DNA of 64,000 nt, taken from assembly GCF_002878395.1 (NCBI RefSeq), contig NC_061114.1, forward strand, positions 149,158,824 to 149,222,823, written 5' to 3'. Of this stretch, positions 1 to 12,718 are shown piece after piece. The notes beneath the pieces are model-generated. The model was not told the origin of the DNA and ran no database searches. It saw only the letters and a program-made list of their open reading frames with translations. Both the position numbers and the translations under genes were made by a program. The first letter of the stretch is position 1. The number at the start of each line of letters is the position of its first letter. This DNA is from Capsicum annuum (lineage: Eukaryota; Streptophyta; Magnoliopsida; Solanales; Solanaceae).

Positions 1-1574
1 TAAGTATCATAAGATGAGGAGACTCTACACTTCTCGTACAAGAAAGACACTCAAGCTTCTACTACACTAACTACACAGAATGCAAGTTTCTACACTAAGC
101 ATATTATGTACAAAATTGATAGTTGAAGAACACTACTTATAAACACCGTAGCCTCAAAAATTGACTCACAAAGTTTTCAAACCCATGCACATTGTTAAAT
201 CAAGGACATCATATAAATCACCCACATTTATCAAATATGTTCCCTCACCACAAGAGAGTTACCCATAATCAGTTATATAAATGTAATTTATAGCACAATG
301 GGTACAAAAATCAAGTTACGCTCACTCTCACAAAGAATTCACAAGTTACACATCATGAACCATAAGATTTCCCTTAGTGTAGTACTTCACTAATATCAAA
401 ATGATGAAGCTTAAGATCAAATAGATATTTAATGGTTGTAATGTAGGCCAAAGGATGGATAGGAACTATTATGATCCGTAATAGGGACTCTCTTCCCTAA
501 ACGCTTTAATATATCACATTATACACTCAATTCACTCTTGACAACCAAATTACATCACTTTTATTTACCCCTATCTTTTGTTTTTCCCCATCTTATTAAG
601 GTCATTCTCAAACTCTATGGTGGGGGCATTCTATGCACAACTCATTCAAATTGAACAAACTTTTATTTTTTTCATTAATCAACTCCCCACCATAATAAAT
701 ATCCCTTTTTTGAACACCAATAGCTAACACTTAGGGTCTTCAATTTCACCTTTCTCCTACTTTAATTACACACTTCTAACTTAATTAATTCTATAATAAA
801 GTGCTTAGGAGTTTTTGATCAAATTATGGTCTATCAAAGAAGGGAATCAGGTTACGTATGAGGCTACCAAAGAAAAATCTAAAAGCTCAATAGGGCTTAC
901 TAGGATTATGCACAAGGGTAGGTAAACAGAAGTTATGAAACAAGGCTACCAATGAAATGCCTAAATCATCTCCTAAACCCACACTCTTTATTTTGTATTG
1001 CACATACACCAAACAAGTTCTAGACAACACATACAACAAAGAATATACAAATACCTCACTCACACATGGAACATGCCTAACTCATGCAAGATCCTCATAG
1101 ACTTTTAACCAAACAATCACATGAATTCACATTAAGCCAACGAATTTAAGAGTCATAAACATGATCCTAGGATTATAATAAGTAGTAATTCACACAATCA
1201 ACATGCTTTTTCAACCAAAACACTTAAACCATGCAGTCAAACATAGTACCAACAAGAATATTTTACTTATTCCTACACAAAAAATATTAAAATTGCCCTA
1301 AAGGTCAGAATTTCCTTACTCCACACTTAAAAATCTACTTTGTCCCGAAATTAAAGTTAAAAGGTAGAGACATAAATGTTCCCTGGGGCTTCTAGGCCTA
1401 GCTAGTAGTATCTTTAAACATCAAGAGAGTTTGGGGGACCCCAAACTCAATCTTCACCATGCTCCTTAGCTCAGTTATTTCAGTACTCAGACTTCCCATT
1501 AACTTCTAACTCAACAAAAACAAAAACTAGTAAAGTATAAACTAAAAACAAAAAATAAACATACATACTTAACT
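1..1574 (-). other. 3' non-coding part of a Tat-like LTR element
   Basis: AT-rich stretch with no sustained reading frame on either strand. On the minus strand it lies downstream of the gag-protease remnant at 1830-3918 and of the post-coding motif at 1575-1619, so it is best read as the long 3' untranslated region of that element. A purine-rich stretch on the minus strand near 1300-1330 (AAGTGTGGAGTAAGG) resembles the sequence before the polypurine tract in this lineage, but I see no 3' LTR in the window. The element probably continues beyond position 1. Confidence 0.4.
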
Positions 1575-1619
1575 TAGGTTACCTCCAAAACAACACCTAA
1601 TTTAGTGTCGTGGCACGAC
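1575..1619 (-). other. Conserved post-coding hairpin motif, copy 1
   Basis: Read on the minus strand, a perfect palindrome GTCGTGCCACGAC (1607-1619) is followed by a TAAATTAGG stretch and GGAGGTAACC. The same layout recurs at 28385-28436 (minus) and 48055-48104 (plus). Downstream, at 1542-1560, the minus strand has a T-rich tract ending in AG that looks like a 3' splice site. I recall similar sequence in Tat/Athila-type elements after integrase. Its role is not known to me. Confidence 0.5.
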
Positions 1620-1829
1620 CCAATTCTGACTCAATCATATTTCTCCATCCTCTTTCTCACACTAGGAGGCCATTTTCTTATTCGTTTCTAACCTCTTGAG
1701 TGTGAACTCTCAAGGTCAACAACTTTTTCAACTATTGCCTTTTTTAGGCTCATCAGTCTATATCACATCGGGCATAAGTTGTTGCAGCTTGGGCTACTCA
1801 ATAAGAAAGTACGAAGAGTTCTTTTGTGG

Positions 1830-3918
1830 AACCCTATCCACCACCCCATACTTATCCGCTTTAATCATAGTAATTGTGCACAAGTATTTGTAATGGGTAG
1901 TGTGCTAAGCGGTTTGTAAACTTTGAAAATTACCTCTTCATCATCCAATCTCATTGTGAGCGTGCCCTCTCTTATATCTATCAAAGCTCATCCCATCACT
2001 ACGAATGGATATCCTAATATGACTAGTACTTTATCATCTTCATGAAAATCTAAAACAATAAATTCAGAAGAAATAATAAATTTACCAACCTTTATGAGAA
2101 CATCCTCTAGACTCCTTCAGGATAGGCTGTGGTCCCGTTTTCCAGTTGCATTAGCATAGAGCTCGGTCTAGGCTTTCCTAAGCCCAATGTGTTTAGCAAA
2201 GATAGGGGCAGTAATTTTATACTTTCCCTAAGTCATTGAGTGCATAGACTGCCTCACTATTACTAATTTGAATGGGGAGAGTGAACTTCCCAGGGTCCTT
2301 AAGCTTTTTGGGCATCTTTTGAGTCACCCCAAAACTACACTCCTCAGTGAGTGCTATTATCTCAGCATCATGCAACTTAAATTAATTAGAATCCACATCC
2401 TCAAGTACTTATCATACTTGGTCATTCTCTGTAAAACATCTACAAGAGGTAAATTAATGTGAATCTCTCTGAATGTGTCAAATAACTTCTTAAAGCACGC
2501 ATCCTCCTTTGCTTTTATATATTTCTGTCGAAAAGATAGTGGTGGTCCCTTCTTTGTATGTTCAGCAACTTTTGTTTTTGAGTACTCAGTATTTCTTAAA
2601 TTTTTAGCAATTTTATCTATGACTAGTTAGGGAGACAAATCTATATCTACCTCCTTAGTTTTCTTTGGAGGTTCTTCATTCAGCTCTTTCCCACTCCTCA
2701 ATGTGATTAAGATAACTTGTTTAGGGTTTTTAGTACCACTTAGCAACCTACCTTGAGGCTTAGTATTTTGTGTTACTGCTATCTAAGCTATCTACAACTC
2801 TAAGATCGTTGCTTATTGTCTTTTAACATCTATTGTCAATTGTGATTGAACAACTAAAATGTGTTTCATCATACCTTTCAGATTACTATTTATGATCTAA
2901 TTTGCTTGAGCTTGTGCTTTCTGAAACTACTACTGTTGGGCATTCCATTATTGATTTTAGTGTCAGATTCTGCAACTTCATGCTGTAGGTGTTCCCATTG
3001 TTAGGCCTCTGAACATTTCCCACAAATATCACAAACTCTCGATTGGCAGTACTCATATTTGTAGCATGACCACTATTTCCACACACCACGCACCAAGTGC
3101 TTGTTTGCTGAATTATATCACTGAGGTTGCCAGCTGTGTAGCACCTAATTTTATGTTACTGAGATACTTACTAAACTGATTTCGTAATGCAACAATCTAA
3201 GCAGTTATTGTGGTAAACCGATCTATCTCCAACATGCCTACAACCTTTTTTGTAGAACTCCCTGAGTCTGAATGCCACTTTTGATTTCCTTTTGTAATAC
3301 AATTCAACAAGTAAAATAACTCATCGTATGTCATCTCCAGAGCTTGACCACCTGTAGCTGAATCTAGCAAAATCTTTGCATTATGGTCAAATACCTCAAC
3401 AAAGTGTGAGCTAATACCTTATTAGACTATTGATGGTGTGGACAATCCCGTAGAAGATCTTTGAACCGATCCCAAGCATGATATAAATTCTCGTCTGGCT
3501 TTTATTTGAAGCACACAATCTCACTAGAAAAGTCTCACAGTCTTGCCTGATGGAAAAAGTCAAATGAGGAATCTCTAGGCTAAGTCATCCTATGTTGTGA
3601 TTGAATTTTTTGGCTAAGCATTCAACCACTTCTTCGCATCCTTCAATAGTGAAAAGAGGAATAGTGTCAGCCAAACATAATCAGTTACCATACCCGTAGG
3701 GATGAATGTATAACTTATCTCCAAGAAGTTCCATAAATGGACTTGTGGTTCTTCATGTGAAATCCCCATAAACTGTCTAATGCGGATCAAAAGCTGCACC
3801 ATGTTCTTTTTCAGCTCTAAATTACCTCCAGCAGTCGGCCTCTAAAAAGGGGAGGTCAAATTTATCGGAAGTGGGATTGCCACTTCTCGAACTGTCCTAC
3901 GGGCTAGTTGTTCTTCAT
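1830..3918 (-). pseudogene. Tat-like Ty3/gypsy gag-protease remnant
   Basis: Decayed Gag and protease of a Tat/Athila-like element. The chosen start codon is at 3918 (MDEEQLARR), downstream of the primer site at 4164-4181. Visible pieces in order: Gag core with an FSLLKDAKKWLNA segment (3614-3802); a zinc knuckle near 3053-3098 reading CVVCGNSGHATNMS, whose last expected Cys is Ser; the linker before the protease, with HINLPLVDVLQ (about 2400-2560); and the protease end with ILGYPF and ALIDIREGTLTMRL (about 1860-2160). Stops and frameshifts interrupt it throughout. No RT, RNase H or integrase follows: the protease runs straight into the post-coding motif at 1575-1619, so polymerase was deleted or never present. 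Confidence 0.7.
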
Positions 3919-4163
3919 CCATGAGAGCAGGCACGTCTTGATCTTCTTCAATTTATGGAATATTGCAGAGAAGGATAGCTTCTCTTCCTTATTGATCGAA
4001 GCGTTGCTTGAGTTTGGGGCTTGTATCAACCAATTCTCGATCTCTTTCCAGCTTACTACTTTGAAAATCTATATCTTGCAAATACCAAACCAAGACCAAG
4101 CATAAAGAACCAAAGAAATCAGAAAAGGTAAACCTAAAACAAAAATAGTTGCCAATTTACAAG

Positions 4164-4181
4164 TCTCGAACAACAGCGCCA
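4164..4181 (-). other. Primer binding site, tRNA-Asp type
   Basis: The minus strand reads TGGCGCTGTTGTTCGAG next to the LTR edge. This resembles TGGCGCCGTTGCC, the complement of the 3' end of plant tRNA-Asp used by Tat/Athila elements. It fixes the orientation of the element: 5' LTR on the right, coding region on the left. Confidence 0.7.
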
Positions 4182-4187
4182 AAAACT

Positions 4188-5782
4188 TGTTGCTTCCAAG
4201 TGCACACGAAAGTGTACGTGGTCTACCAAATAATATAGTGGCGTTAAATAAAGCCTAATATCTTTATATTTACTTGATTCAAGGTAACCAAAAAGATTTT
4301 ATGATTGGTAAACTAAAAATAAAGTAAAAAGTGCGTAAAGTAAAACACTAAATACAATCACTAGAGGAAAGCCTAGGGTTAAAGAACTACAAAAAATTCT
4401 ACTACATTATTGAACTTCATTCATTAAATCACTTATCTTAGTTGTTGATTCGTAGGGTTTATTGCATGATCATGGTCTCCCAACCTCTAATTGTGTACCT
4501 AACTTGGACATTACAACTACATCATTGAGTGGGGATGTAAGAATCCAATTAAGTGCTTAAAGCTATAATCCTATATGTGAACCAAGCAATGTTTCTGAGT
4601 ATATCCTATCCTAGATGCTAATTTGAATTACATATTTTATAAAAGAATACAAACCTTTCTTTGCTTATCCCCACGTTTTATCTTCCTATTCCCCCTTCCG
4701 AGATCACAAGGTTCACAATATATGTATTATAAGGTTTGCTACTCCTTAAAATAATTCAAACAAGGATAAATAAATAACCTAATATGATAAGAAAACCAAA
4801 CAAAATCAATCCAAAATAATAGTAGTCATGTTCTTGGATTTAACTCCAGAAAATGGGCATTTAGCCACTAATTGACATAATCATGATCTGAATACTTCAA
4901 TACATAATCCAATCTATTAAGAAGATAAACCAAAAGAATAAAAACCCTAAAAAATATTTGTAGCAACCTCTTCTCCAGTCCAAATACGTCCAAAAGTCCT
5001 TAGAATAAGTTACAAAGTGTTCTATTTATAGTTGAGGACTTAAGCCGTGTATGAGGAGAGGTCTGCAGTACATTGGATATCGCATGGGAAATGTGGTGCA
5101 TCGTGGTGGATATATTATAGAATAAGGGGCTTGGGGCATTGAAAATCACTTTGTAAGAGCTCCGCAACATGGCCAATTCGCGTAAGCTCAATGAAATGTG
5201 CCTCTTAACGCCTAATTTCGTCTAAGAGTTTCTCCTTCCATCCCTTGCCTTGTGGTGTTGTTTCCACTCAATTTAAAGCTTCTATAACATAAGTATATCA
5301 CCAAAATCAACTCATCAAGCATGATACATAATAAAACACCAAATATTAGAGCTCAGTACAATACAACATTCTCAACAATGAACTAAGAACACTAGCTAAG
5401 ATTAGGCTTTTCCACATTTATCTTCAATTTATTGTTCTAACCCTTCAATTGATCCAATTAAACATTTAACATTACAAAAAAGTTGTTTCACACATAATTA
5501 CAAGATAATAACCTTAGAAACTCAATCGACACATTAGAATCCATTGTGATAGACTAGAACAACACCTAGCTCAAGCTTGTAAAACTAGTTTTTTCATCTA
5601 GACTCTAAATAATCCAATTAAGTACAAACTTATTTGAAAACACCTTTTCACCTTGTAACACAAACTTAAACCCTTATATGCTTATTTATATTATCACTAA
5701 CTCATAAATCACAAGAATTACCCTCAGAACAAGGCTAAATAAGCTACGATAGCAACACTAAGGTACATAAATACACTCAACA
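4188..5782 (-). repeat. 5' LTR of Tat-like element, family A
   Basis: About 1,595 bp, bounded by TG...CA on the minus strand (TGTTGAGTG at 5782, ending at 4188 beside the primer site). It aligns over most of its length with the LTR at 26482-28135: the block near 4440-4530 (cttatcttagttgttgattc) matches 26770-26860, and the last 150 bases also match. The two are independent members of one LTR family. A TATA box lies at 5022-5030. Confidence 0.75.
5022..5030 (-). promoter_or_regulatory. LTR TATA box
   Basis: TATAAATAG on the minus strand inside the family A LTR. The other family A copy has the same word at 27356-27364 in the equivalent position. Probable core promoter of the element. Confidence 0.55.
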
Positions 5783-5849
5783 CCATTCCTCTAAGTCCTA
5801 CTATATAGCTTTGCAGTATCAAAAGGGGGACTATCTGGGGTCAAACATC

Positions 5850-7443
5850 AGCCTTTCCAAGAAAGAAGCTACACGCCTTTTTCCTTTTATGTTTAAAGGC
5901 CTACTTTAGGTCAAAAATGCTTTGAGTGTGGGGCGTTTAGGACACATCAGAAGGTATTGTTCTAACTTTTTATATGCAGGTCAGTCGTCTTGACAACCAT
6001 CTTCTACTGCTCTAGTTATGAAAGGTCGTAGTTGTGAGAGAAACGGTAGGGGCCATCTACAATGTTGGCGTGATGGCCAAGCTAAGGTAATCAATGAGGA
6101 AAATTGAGGTAAAGGACAAGCTAGAAGAAATAGAGATTGAAGTAGTAGAGGTGGCGGTTAGGATGGTGATAAGGCATATGTTTATATAGTTTTGGCTCAC
6201 CTAGAGGTGGAATTTTCTGAGATGATAATCACAGGTACTATTCTTGTCTATGATCATATGGCTTCTATATTATTTGATGTCAGTTCCACCTTCTCTTACG
6301 AGTCTATGAAATTTGATATAGGTTGGGACTTTGACTAAGAATATCTTGATATTCCTATGTATGTTCCTACATTGGTTAGGGTATTGTGTGTTGATCATGT
6401 TTATTGTGTGTTCGGTCAAGTGCATATTAAAACCATGGACGATTGGTCATTCTATACATAGAGGAATTTGATATTATTTTGGGAATGATTTGGTTATCCC
6501 CTTATTGTGTTATTTTTTTATTTATTGCAAAACCATCATTATAGCGACTAGAAGGGAGAAATTAGAGTTGTAAGGTACTTTTAAGCCTAATCCTGTGAGG
6601 GTTATGCCTACAATTTGTGCCCAAAAATTAGTAAGGAAGGGGTGCGGGGGATTTTTAGCCCTATTTCGGTAAGATAAATTAGTACTCCCACCTATAACAT
6701 CAATTTCAGTGGTATATGAATTCCTAGAAGTATTTTCATATGATATTTCAAGCATGCCTCCATATCGGGAACTTGACTTTTGTATAGACCTAGAGTCGGG
6801 CACTTGACCCATTTCCATGCAAAGTTGAGAGTTCAAATCCAAATTGCTAGAATCTTAAGAAAAAGGCTTTATTCACCAAAGTGTCTCTTCTTGGGGTGCA
6901 CCAGTGTTGTTGTGAAAAAGAAAGATGGTAGTATAAGAATGTTTGAAGATTGCCACTAGTTAAATAAGGTGACTATTCATATCAAATATCCCTTCCCTAG
7001 AGTAGATGATCTTTTTTCCTAGTTACAAGAGGTTGTAGTATTCTCTAAGATTGATTTGTGGTGAGGTTATCATCAGCTAAAAATCAGGACATCTCAAAGA
7101 GTGCTTTCTAAACTTGATATAGGCACTACGACTATCAGGTTATGTCTTTTGGCTTGACCAATGCCCCAGTTGGTTTCATGAGCTTGATGAATGGAGTGTA
7201 GGCCTTTTTGGATTCAATTGTTACTGTGTTTATTGATGATATGCTTGTTTATTCTAAGGGTAAAGAAGAGCATGAAACTCATTTGCGCACTATGTTGAAG
7301 TTGTTGAAGGAGAAACAATTGTATGCTAAGTACTATAAGTGTGAATTCTGGCTTTCTTCGGTATCTTTCTTGGGGCACATGGTTTCTAAAGGGGTTATGT
7401 TGGACCCACAAAGGGTTGAGGTTCTTAAGAATTGGGTTAGATA
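5850..7443 (+). pseudogene. Ty3/gypsy gag-protease-RT fragment
   Basis: Chromovirus-like polyprotein remnant. A zinc knuckle (CFECGA, then after a frameshift GHIRRYC, 5918-5960) is followed by protease sequence (6170-6420), then RT fingers (GCTSVVVKKKDGSIRM near 6895-6945), palm (SKIDL near 7050) and an open stretch at 7208-7444. That stretch holds the catalytic FIDDM box and the connection segment with CEFWLSSVSFLGH. Many stops and at least three frameshifts are present. Similarity stops abruptly at about 7443, before RNase H, and the 5' part of gag is absent. It abuts the LTR ending at 5782, and neither of its own LTRs is visible. Confidence 0.8.
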
Positions 7444-10400
7444 GACTCATTTTAATGCGAGTCAATTTAAGATACAACATATTGAAAACTTCTAAATTAA
7501 TTAAAAAAATCGCTACCAAATTAGTTCTACGGTGAATTTGGACACCTATTATAAATTAAGTGATTAAAATAAATAAAAACTTTATTCAAGGTCTACACAA
7601 CTTAGATGATTCTAGGTAAGATTCTAAATTTTATCAAAGGAGAGGGACTAAGCATCGTAAAGGATCCAAAAACTATGATTAACTGGTCAACTTAGGTTAG
7701 ATAAGCAAATCAAGATCAATTAAGAATGATTAAGTGAGGTACGAAAAACATATATCTTATTAAAGGTATACATTAATTATTGTATAAGAAAAAGAATTGG
7801 GACCTTAAAAGATTTTCCACTAAAATTAAGAATAGTCAATTCAACAATCAAAGGAAATAAACTTTACAGATTTTATTCAAACTCAAAAATTAGTGATCAA
7901 TTAAAGAGTAATTTATAAAACAAGGTCATGTAAGAAAAATAATTTTATGTTTAAAAATTTTAGCGAGTAGATACAAGTGTATGTAAAAGTACGGACTTGA
8001 CATAATATAGAATAAGGAAGATTTGGGAAAAATATAAAAAATGTGTTTCGATTTGATTTGGAGATATATCATAAATAAGCCATGTTTAGCATCAAAAATT
8101 AATTTGGTAGTACTTCTATTCATTTTTTTTTCATTTCAAACAAAAATGCGAAAGACACCAAAATTAAACAAACTATAATTGTTTGGAGATGGACATTACT
8201 TGTAAAAGGAAAAACATATGACGACGTGCATGGTATATGTGAAAATAACATATGTATATAAGGTAAAAATATGTTACGGCATGTCTTCTTAAAAATATGT
8301 TCTACCCTTTAGCTATATAAGTCGTACACCTAAGTCAAGTAATTATGCCAAATTTAATATTTAAAAGGGTAAGAGGGACACAATTAAAGTGTTGTCTATC
8401 TAAAAAGCATACACAAATTCAAATACAAACAAACAACACATAAATTTCAAAAGAGAATGGGATACATCTTGGTGAAGAGATAACATGTGTATACAGAGAA
8501 AAATAAAGTTTAGAAGAGGGAAAGATGTATTAGACTGCGACACAGAAATATATAACTTCGCTTCTCTGATTTGAATAGAGATTGAGTCAAGCCATGAGAC
8601 TCCAAACATGCTCACGAGTTTATATGTGAAAAAAGGAAAGAAAAAAAAATAGAGAAGACATATAACTTCGTAATTAGAAATAAAGGTATACAGCGAACAC
8701 AATACACTTAACATGAAAACAATACATCAAACCAAATAAATATCTTGTACTTTGCATTTATTCATATGCAGACGAAGATCATATTCTACACAAAAAACTA
8801 TTCTTAAATAAAATATTACTATACAGCAAGTAGATATTCCTCCTTTCACTTTTAACTTAGGAAAGTAATAATTTTGAATCAAATTGGCCTAGGCTATAAT
8901 TCGACGGAATATTAGCGCAAGACTTCAGCTAAATTTAGTTGAAAGGAAACAAAAATCATTAGATATAGCCTCTTCATCATATTAAAGGAAAAATCAACAC
9001 AATGTGATCTGAACATATTTTCATATAGTAACAAATCCTAGCAAACATATATCCACTACATAATTATTGACTTAATTACCAAAACAAGTCCTGAAAAAAT
9101 TATTTTTCATTAAATCTACAGAATCATGAATTTTATTCATACATCATGGAAGATTAATAGATAGAGAAAAGATATAAGATGCAAGACTTATGTTAAGGTA
9201 ACAACTACACCATAAATAAATTTAAAGAGCTAGAAAAATCAAAGAAATAATAATGTTATATGTATATGATCTAAAAGTGAGATGGAGGAAAATTCATGAA
9301 AGAAATATGATTTAGAATATGAGGTATATTCCTCATGATAAAAAATGGAACAACGTTTACGACATATTTCTAAAACAAATGAAAATCTAGAGAACTTTTA
9401 AATAAAATGTAGTAAAAATATATGAGATTCTTTAGTTAGTTTTTTTTAATCAACCAAGTAAACAACACAAACAATTTTAACAAAAATAGAAGAGATAAGC
9501 AAGCAACACAGTTATCAAATATAAAGAAAATAATGAGAACAGTTCGGTGAAATATTAGAGTTACGAACCTATTTCAAAGAAGCCAACTAGGGGAGTTTTA
9601 GATTGCAAATCCACATTTGAAACTTCACTATCTCAAACTTATTCGAAGAAAGAAATCCCAAAACTGAAAGAGAGACGAAAGGGCTGGCTATTTGTGGATA
9701 AAAGAAGTTTTTTATTGTATTGTGACCTAGAACTCGAGCCTTAGAATTGAGGCTAAAAATTGATCCCAAAGACTCTCAATTCCCTTGATATTTATTTGGA
9801 CAAGGTTAGGGTTTGCTAGGTTTCCTTAGGCTGGGCTTTGTAAGGATTTGCGTGATTTGATCAGAAAAGAAAAGAAGATGAGTTAAAACTTTGCCTAGAA
9901 CTTATCTAATACAAGAGGAAATAAACCAAAAATAGAACATTGCATACTTGTGAAAGGATTTAGAGATGACTTTGGTCAAAACCTCAAAATTTGGCGATAA
10001 TTCTCTATAAATGATTACTTTAAATAGCCTTACAAACTTGTAGTCATGAAAAGAAGGTTGATGCATTCCTCAAAATGGAGAAGAAGCCAGCATTAACTTT
10101 ATGCCATTGCAAGGACAGAGAGAGAGAGAAATAAAGTAGGGGAAAGAGAGAGTTGTGGCTGATACAAAATAAAGTAGGACATTTTAGTAAAATAAAATAA
10201 GGGTAAAATTGATAGTTTTCTATTATCGGGAATTAATTGAGTTTGACTTGCCAATAGAATAAAGACACATGGCAGGGTAGTTGTCAAGTGAGTGCAAGGT
10301 GTGGGAGAAGTGTAATAAGTATGTATTTGATGCAATCCGTAACTTTATGTGGCACAAATATGACATTCATGTGGTGCTAAAGTGGATGAGCAGTGAGGGA

Positions 10401-10736
10401 AAGGGTGAACTCTACGAAACAGGCTTAAATTTGGGAAAAATTTACAAGAACATTATAAATTGAGATGATTTAAAAGAAATGGCTTCTATCTAATACTCTT
10501 TGGGCTTCTAAATTAGTATGAAGAACATTCTTGATAAAATATTTTAGAACATATCAAAATGGAATAAAATTAATTGATATTAGAGTATAAATACCGTAAA
10601 AAATTGTATGATAAATGTTAGAATTAAATGAAAATATTTATAAGGTACATAATAGAAGAAAATAATTCATTTAATTAAGTAAAATAAATATAATGTCATT
10701 TGTAAAAGTTTAAATGAAAAGTGGTGATAAATATAA
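7444..10736. other. AT-rich stretch without recognised gene
   Basis: I find no retroelement domain, RNA gene or convincing exon chain here. Short open frames at 7926-8123, 8400-8714 and 9587-9769 (minus) have low-complexity or AT-driven composition and no recognisable motifs. A GA-rich patch lies at 10115-10155. This could be old intergenic DNA or a decayed LTR without its partner. Confidence 0.5.
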
Positions 10737-10737
10737 C

Positions 10738-10834
10738 GAAAATAGTAATAATAAGAATAAGAATAACGAAAATTTAAATAATAAAGATGACGATGGAAAT
10801 AACAACAACAACAATAATAATAATAATAATAACC
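10738..10834. repeat. (AAT/AAC)n microsatellite
   Basis: Imperfect trinucleotide tract of AAT, AAG and AAC units that becomes pure AAC then AAT near 10801-10832. It directly precedes the SINE. A similar aataataata string follows the SINE at 11013-11022, so the tract may have supplied or hosted the SINE's target-site duplication. Confidence 0.8.
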
Positions 10835-10836
10835 AA

Positions 10837-11030
10837 CATGAGTTGTGGTGCAGTGGATGGGGCTGTTCCAGCCTTAAACAGAGGTCGAGGGTTTGACCCT
10901 GGGTATGGAGAAGACTCTGTTGGGAGCGCTGCCACCTTAATAGGCCCTGCAATGCGCGATCCAAAATAGTCGAGGCTCCAATACAAACATCGAACAACGG
11001 ATGAAAAACCAAAATAATAATAATTATTAC
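10837..11030 (+). mobile_element. tRNA-derived SINE (SolS/TS-like)
   Basis: About 190 bp with an internal RNA polymerase III promoter. An A-box-like TGGTGCAGTGG lies at 10846-10856 and a B-box GGGTTTGACCC at 10889-10899, 33 bp apart. The body continues with a non-tRNA part (GTCGAGGCTCCAAT near 10969) and ends in an A-rich aaaaaccaaaataataata tail. It is flanked by AAT-rich sequence on both sides. The layout and 3' wording resemble Solanaceae SolS families; the subfamily call is from memory. Confidence 0.75.
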
Positions 11031-11134
11031 TTTAAAAGATAAATTTGATGATATAAACTCTTAATTATATTAAAACTAAATTATATACGCTCTTAAGTTA
11101 TCAAAATTATTAAAACTAAATCCTTTAGCTGATA

Positions 11135-11640
11135 TGCAACAAATTCTACTCTCTCAGAGCCAGAAGCATGCATAACCCTAAATATCTTCTCTATCTCATC
11201 TATGAACCCTTGAGGATCCTCCTCAACCTTAGAGCTAGTAAAGGTCAGAGGATTGAGTCTCATTAACTATCTAACTTGATTAACCTCAGAAGAACTTACA
11301 AAAGTACCAGGAGGACCTGACTAACGTGACTAAGATATCACCCGCTAGGTAACCAAATGAATAGATTGATAAAACTCAGCATTAGAAATATTGCCTTAGG
11401 GCGTTGGAGCTTGATCATCATTAATTTGAAGAGCTCGAGGTAGAATGGCAGGGACGTTATAACTCTAAGTGAAATATTCCAATTAGGAGCTAGAGACCTC
11501 GATCAGGTATGAACTCCATAAGCAAGACAAGTTACATCCACGTTATCCTCAAGTGGGACAAAAGAGGTTCTGCGGGCATTAGATCTTTGAGGAAAAATGA
11601 TTTAAAATGCAAACAAACGAGTATTAGAGGATATTTCAAC
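11135..11640 (-). pseudogene. Ty3/gypsy gag N-terminal fragment
   Basis: The minus strand from about 11240 down to 11135 encodes a clear Gag start region (SSKVEEDPQGFIDEIEK, then FRVMHAS and VEFVAYQLK), the core seen in Tekay-type Gag. Upstream sequence to about 11600 is consistent with the variable Gag N-terminus but has several stops. The rest of gag and all of pol are missing to the left. It belongs with the primer site and LTR at 11791-12700. Confidence 0.65.
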
Positions 11641-11810
11641 ACCCTAGACTCTACAACCCAAAACTAGAATAATAAGAAAAGAAAAATATTACTAAATGTC
11701 TCATAGCTTCTCTTTCATAAATATGGTGTGCTACACACCTATGAAAGAGACTCTGCTAGACACGACTTTATGGACACCCAATTGAACACCTAGAATTTAA
11801 CACCAACTTT

Positions 11811-12700
11811 TGTCACGACCTAAACCAGAGCCTTTCCATGATGGGTATCTCAAGTCCAATGAGGACTAGAACCACCTCTTTGCCTAGTCAAACATAACAT
11901 AGTATGCTACACAGTAATGAATTTTGAATATATAACAAGATAGAGTGAATAGTAACTCAAACTCTAAGAATTTCAACAACTAATACCAAGTCCATAATAT
12001 TCCATAAAGCCTCTAAACCACAAAACTACTTCTGTCAGGACATGCCTCTGACCTTGACAATGACAATGTAAATGTGATGTCTTCAGTTCTAGTTTATGAA
12101 AGGAAAATTAATGTAATGATCATGTCTTTCAGAGAATGAAAGTTCACAACTTCACTGTAAATGATCAACTCTGAGATTACATATCACCCATAAAAAAGTA
12201 GAAGTGCTCTAGGACCCTGCAGCGCGTGGGGATACAACATCTGAAGATAGTTTGTAGGGTGAGCACTTATATATAACTCAAGATAAAAATAAAGTAGTGA
12301 ATCAAAAGTTTAATTCCATAATAACTATATATGTTCACATTCTTGCATACGTATATATAGTAAATGCTTGGGTAGAGAACAAGGTTTATCGTTAAAGTAA
12401 GTCATTATCATAGACTATGTATCTCAACGTCATAAACAGGAACCCACATGTTATATGGGTTCAGCTTCCCTTGTTGAAAGGGTTGTTGTGGATGTTAGCT
12501 TCGTAAACTAGAGGTATCAAGAAAGACCATGGAATTTCTACCCCATATCAATCCTAGATACAAAATCTATCGATAGTGTGAACTATGCAAACAGTCATCT
12601 AGACCAACCCTCACATTGGCAAACATAAGTTTCCAATATAAGTTAATCGAGATCCACACCTTCACATCTTAGCTACATAACTCCCATTAAGACAAATTTA
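11811..12700 (-). repeat. 5' LTR of minus-strand gypsy element, partial
   Basis: Starts with tgtcacgacc at 11811, an LTR end common in Solanaceae gypsy elements, beside a decayed tRNA-Met-type primer site at about 11791-11806 (minus TTGGTGTTAAATTC, compare TTGGTATCAGAGC). The LTR text continues to about 12700, where Sirevirus-like coding sequence begins without a matching LTR end. The LTR is therefore probably truncated. Confidence 0.55.
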
Positions 12701-12718
12701 AAACAATTTAAAAAATGA

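Noticed and set aside
8400..8714. 104-codon minus-strand open frame in the AT-rich gap
   Set aside because: Composition is Phe/Leu-rich from AT bias, with no motif, no upstream promoter and no neighbouring exon-like sequence.
10099..10335. 78-codon minus-strand open frame rich in Leu and Ser
   Set aside because: Generated by the GA-rich repeat at 10115-10155; low complexity and no recognisable features.
10710..11012. Open frames on both strands across the microsatellite and SINE
   Set aside because: Leu- and Asn-run frames produced by the trinucleotide repeat; the SINE explains the rest.
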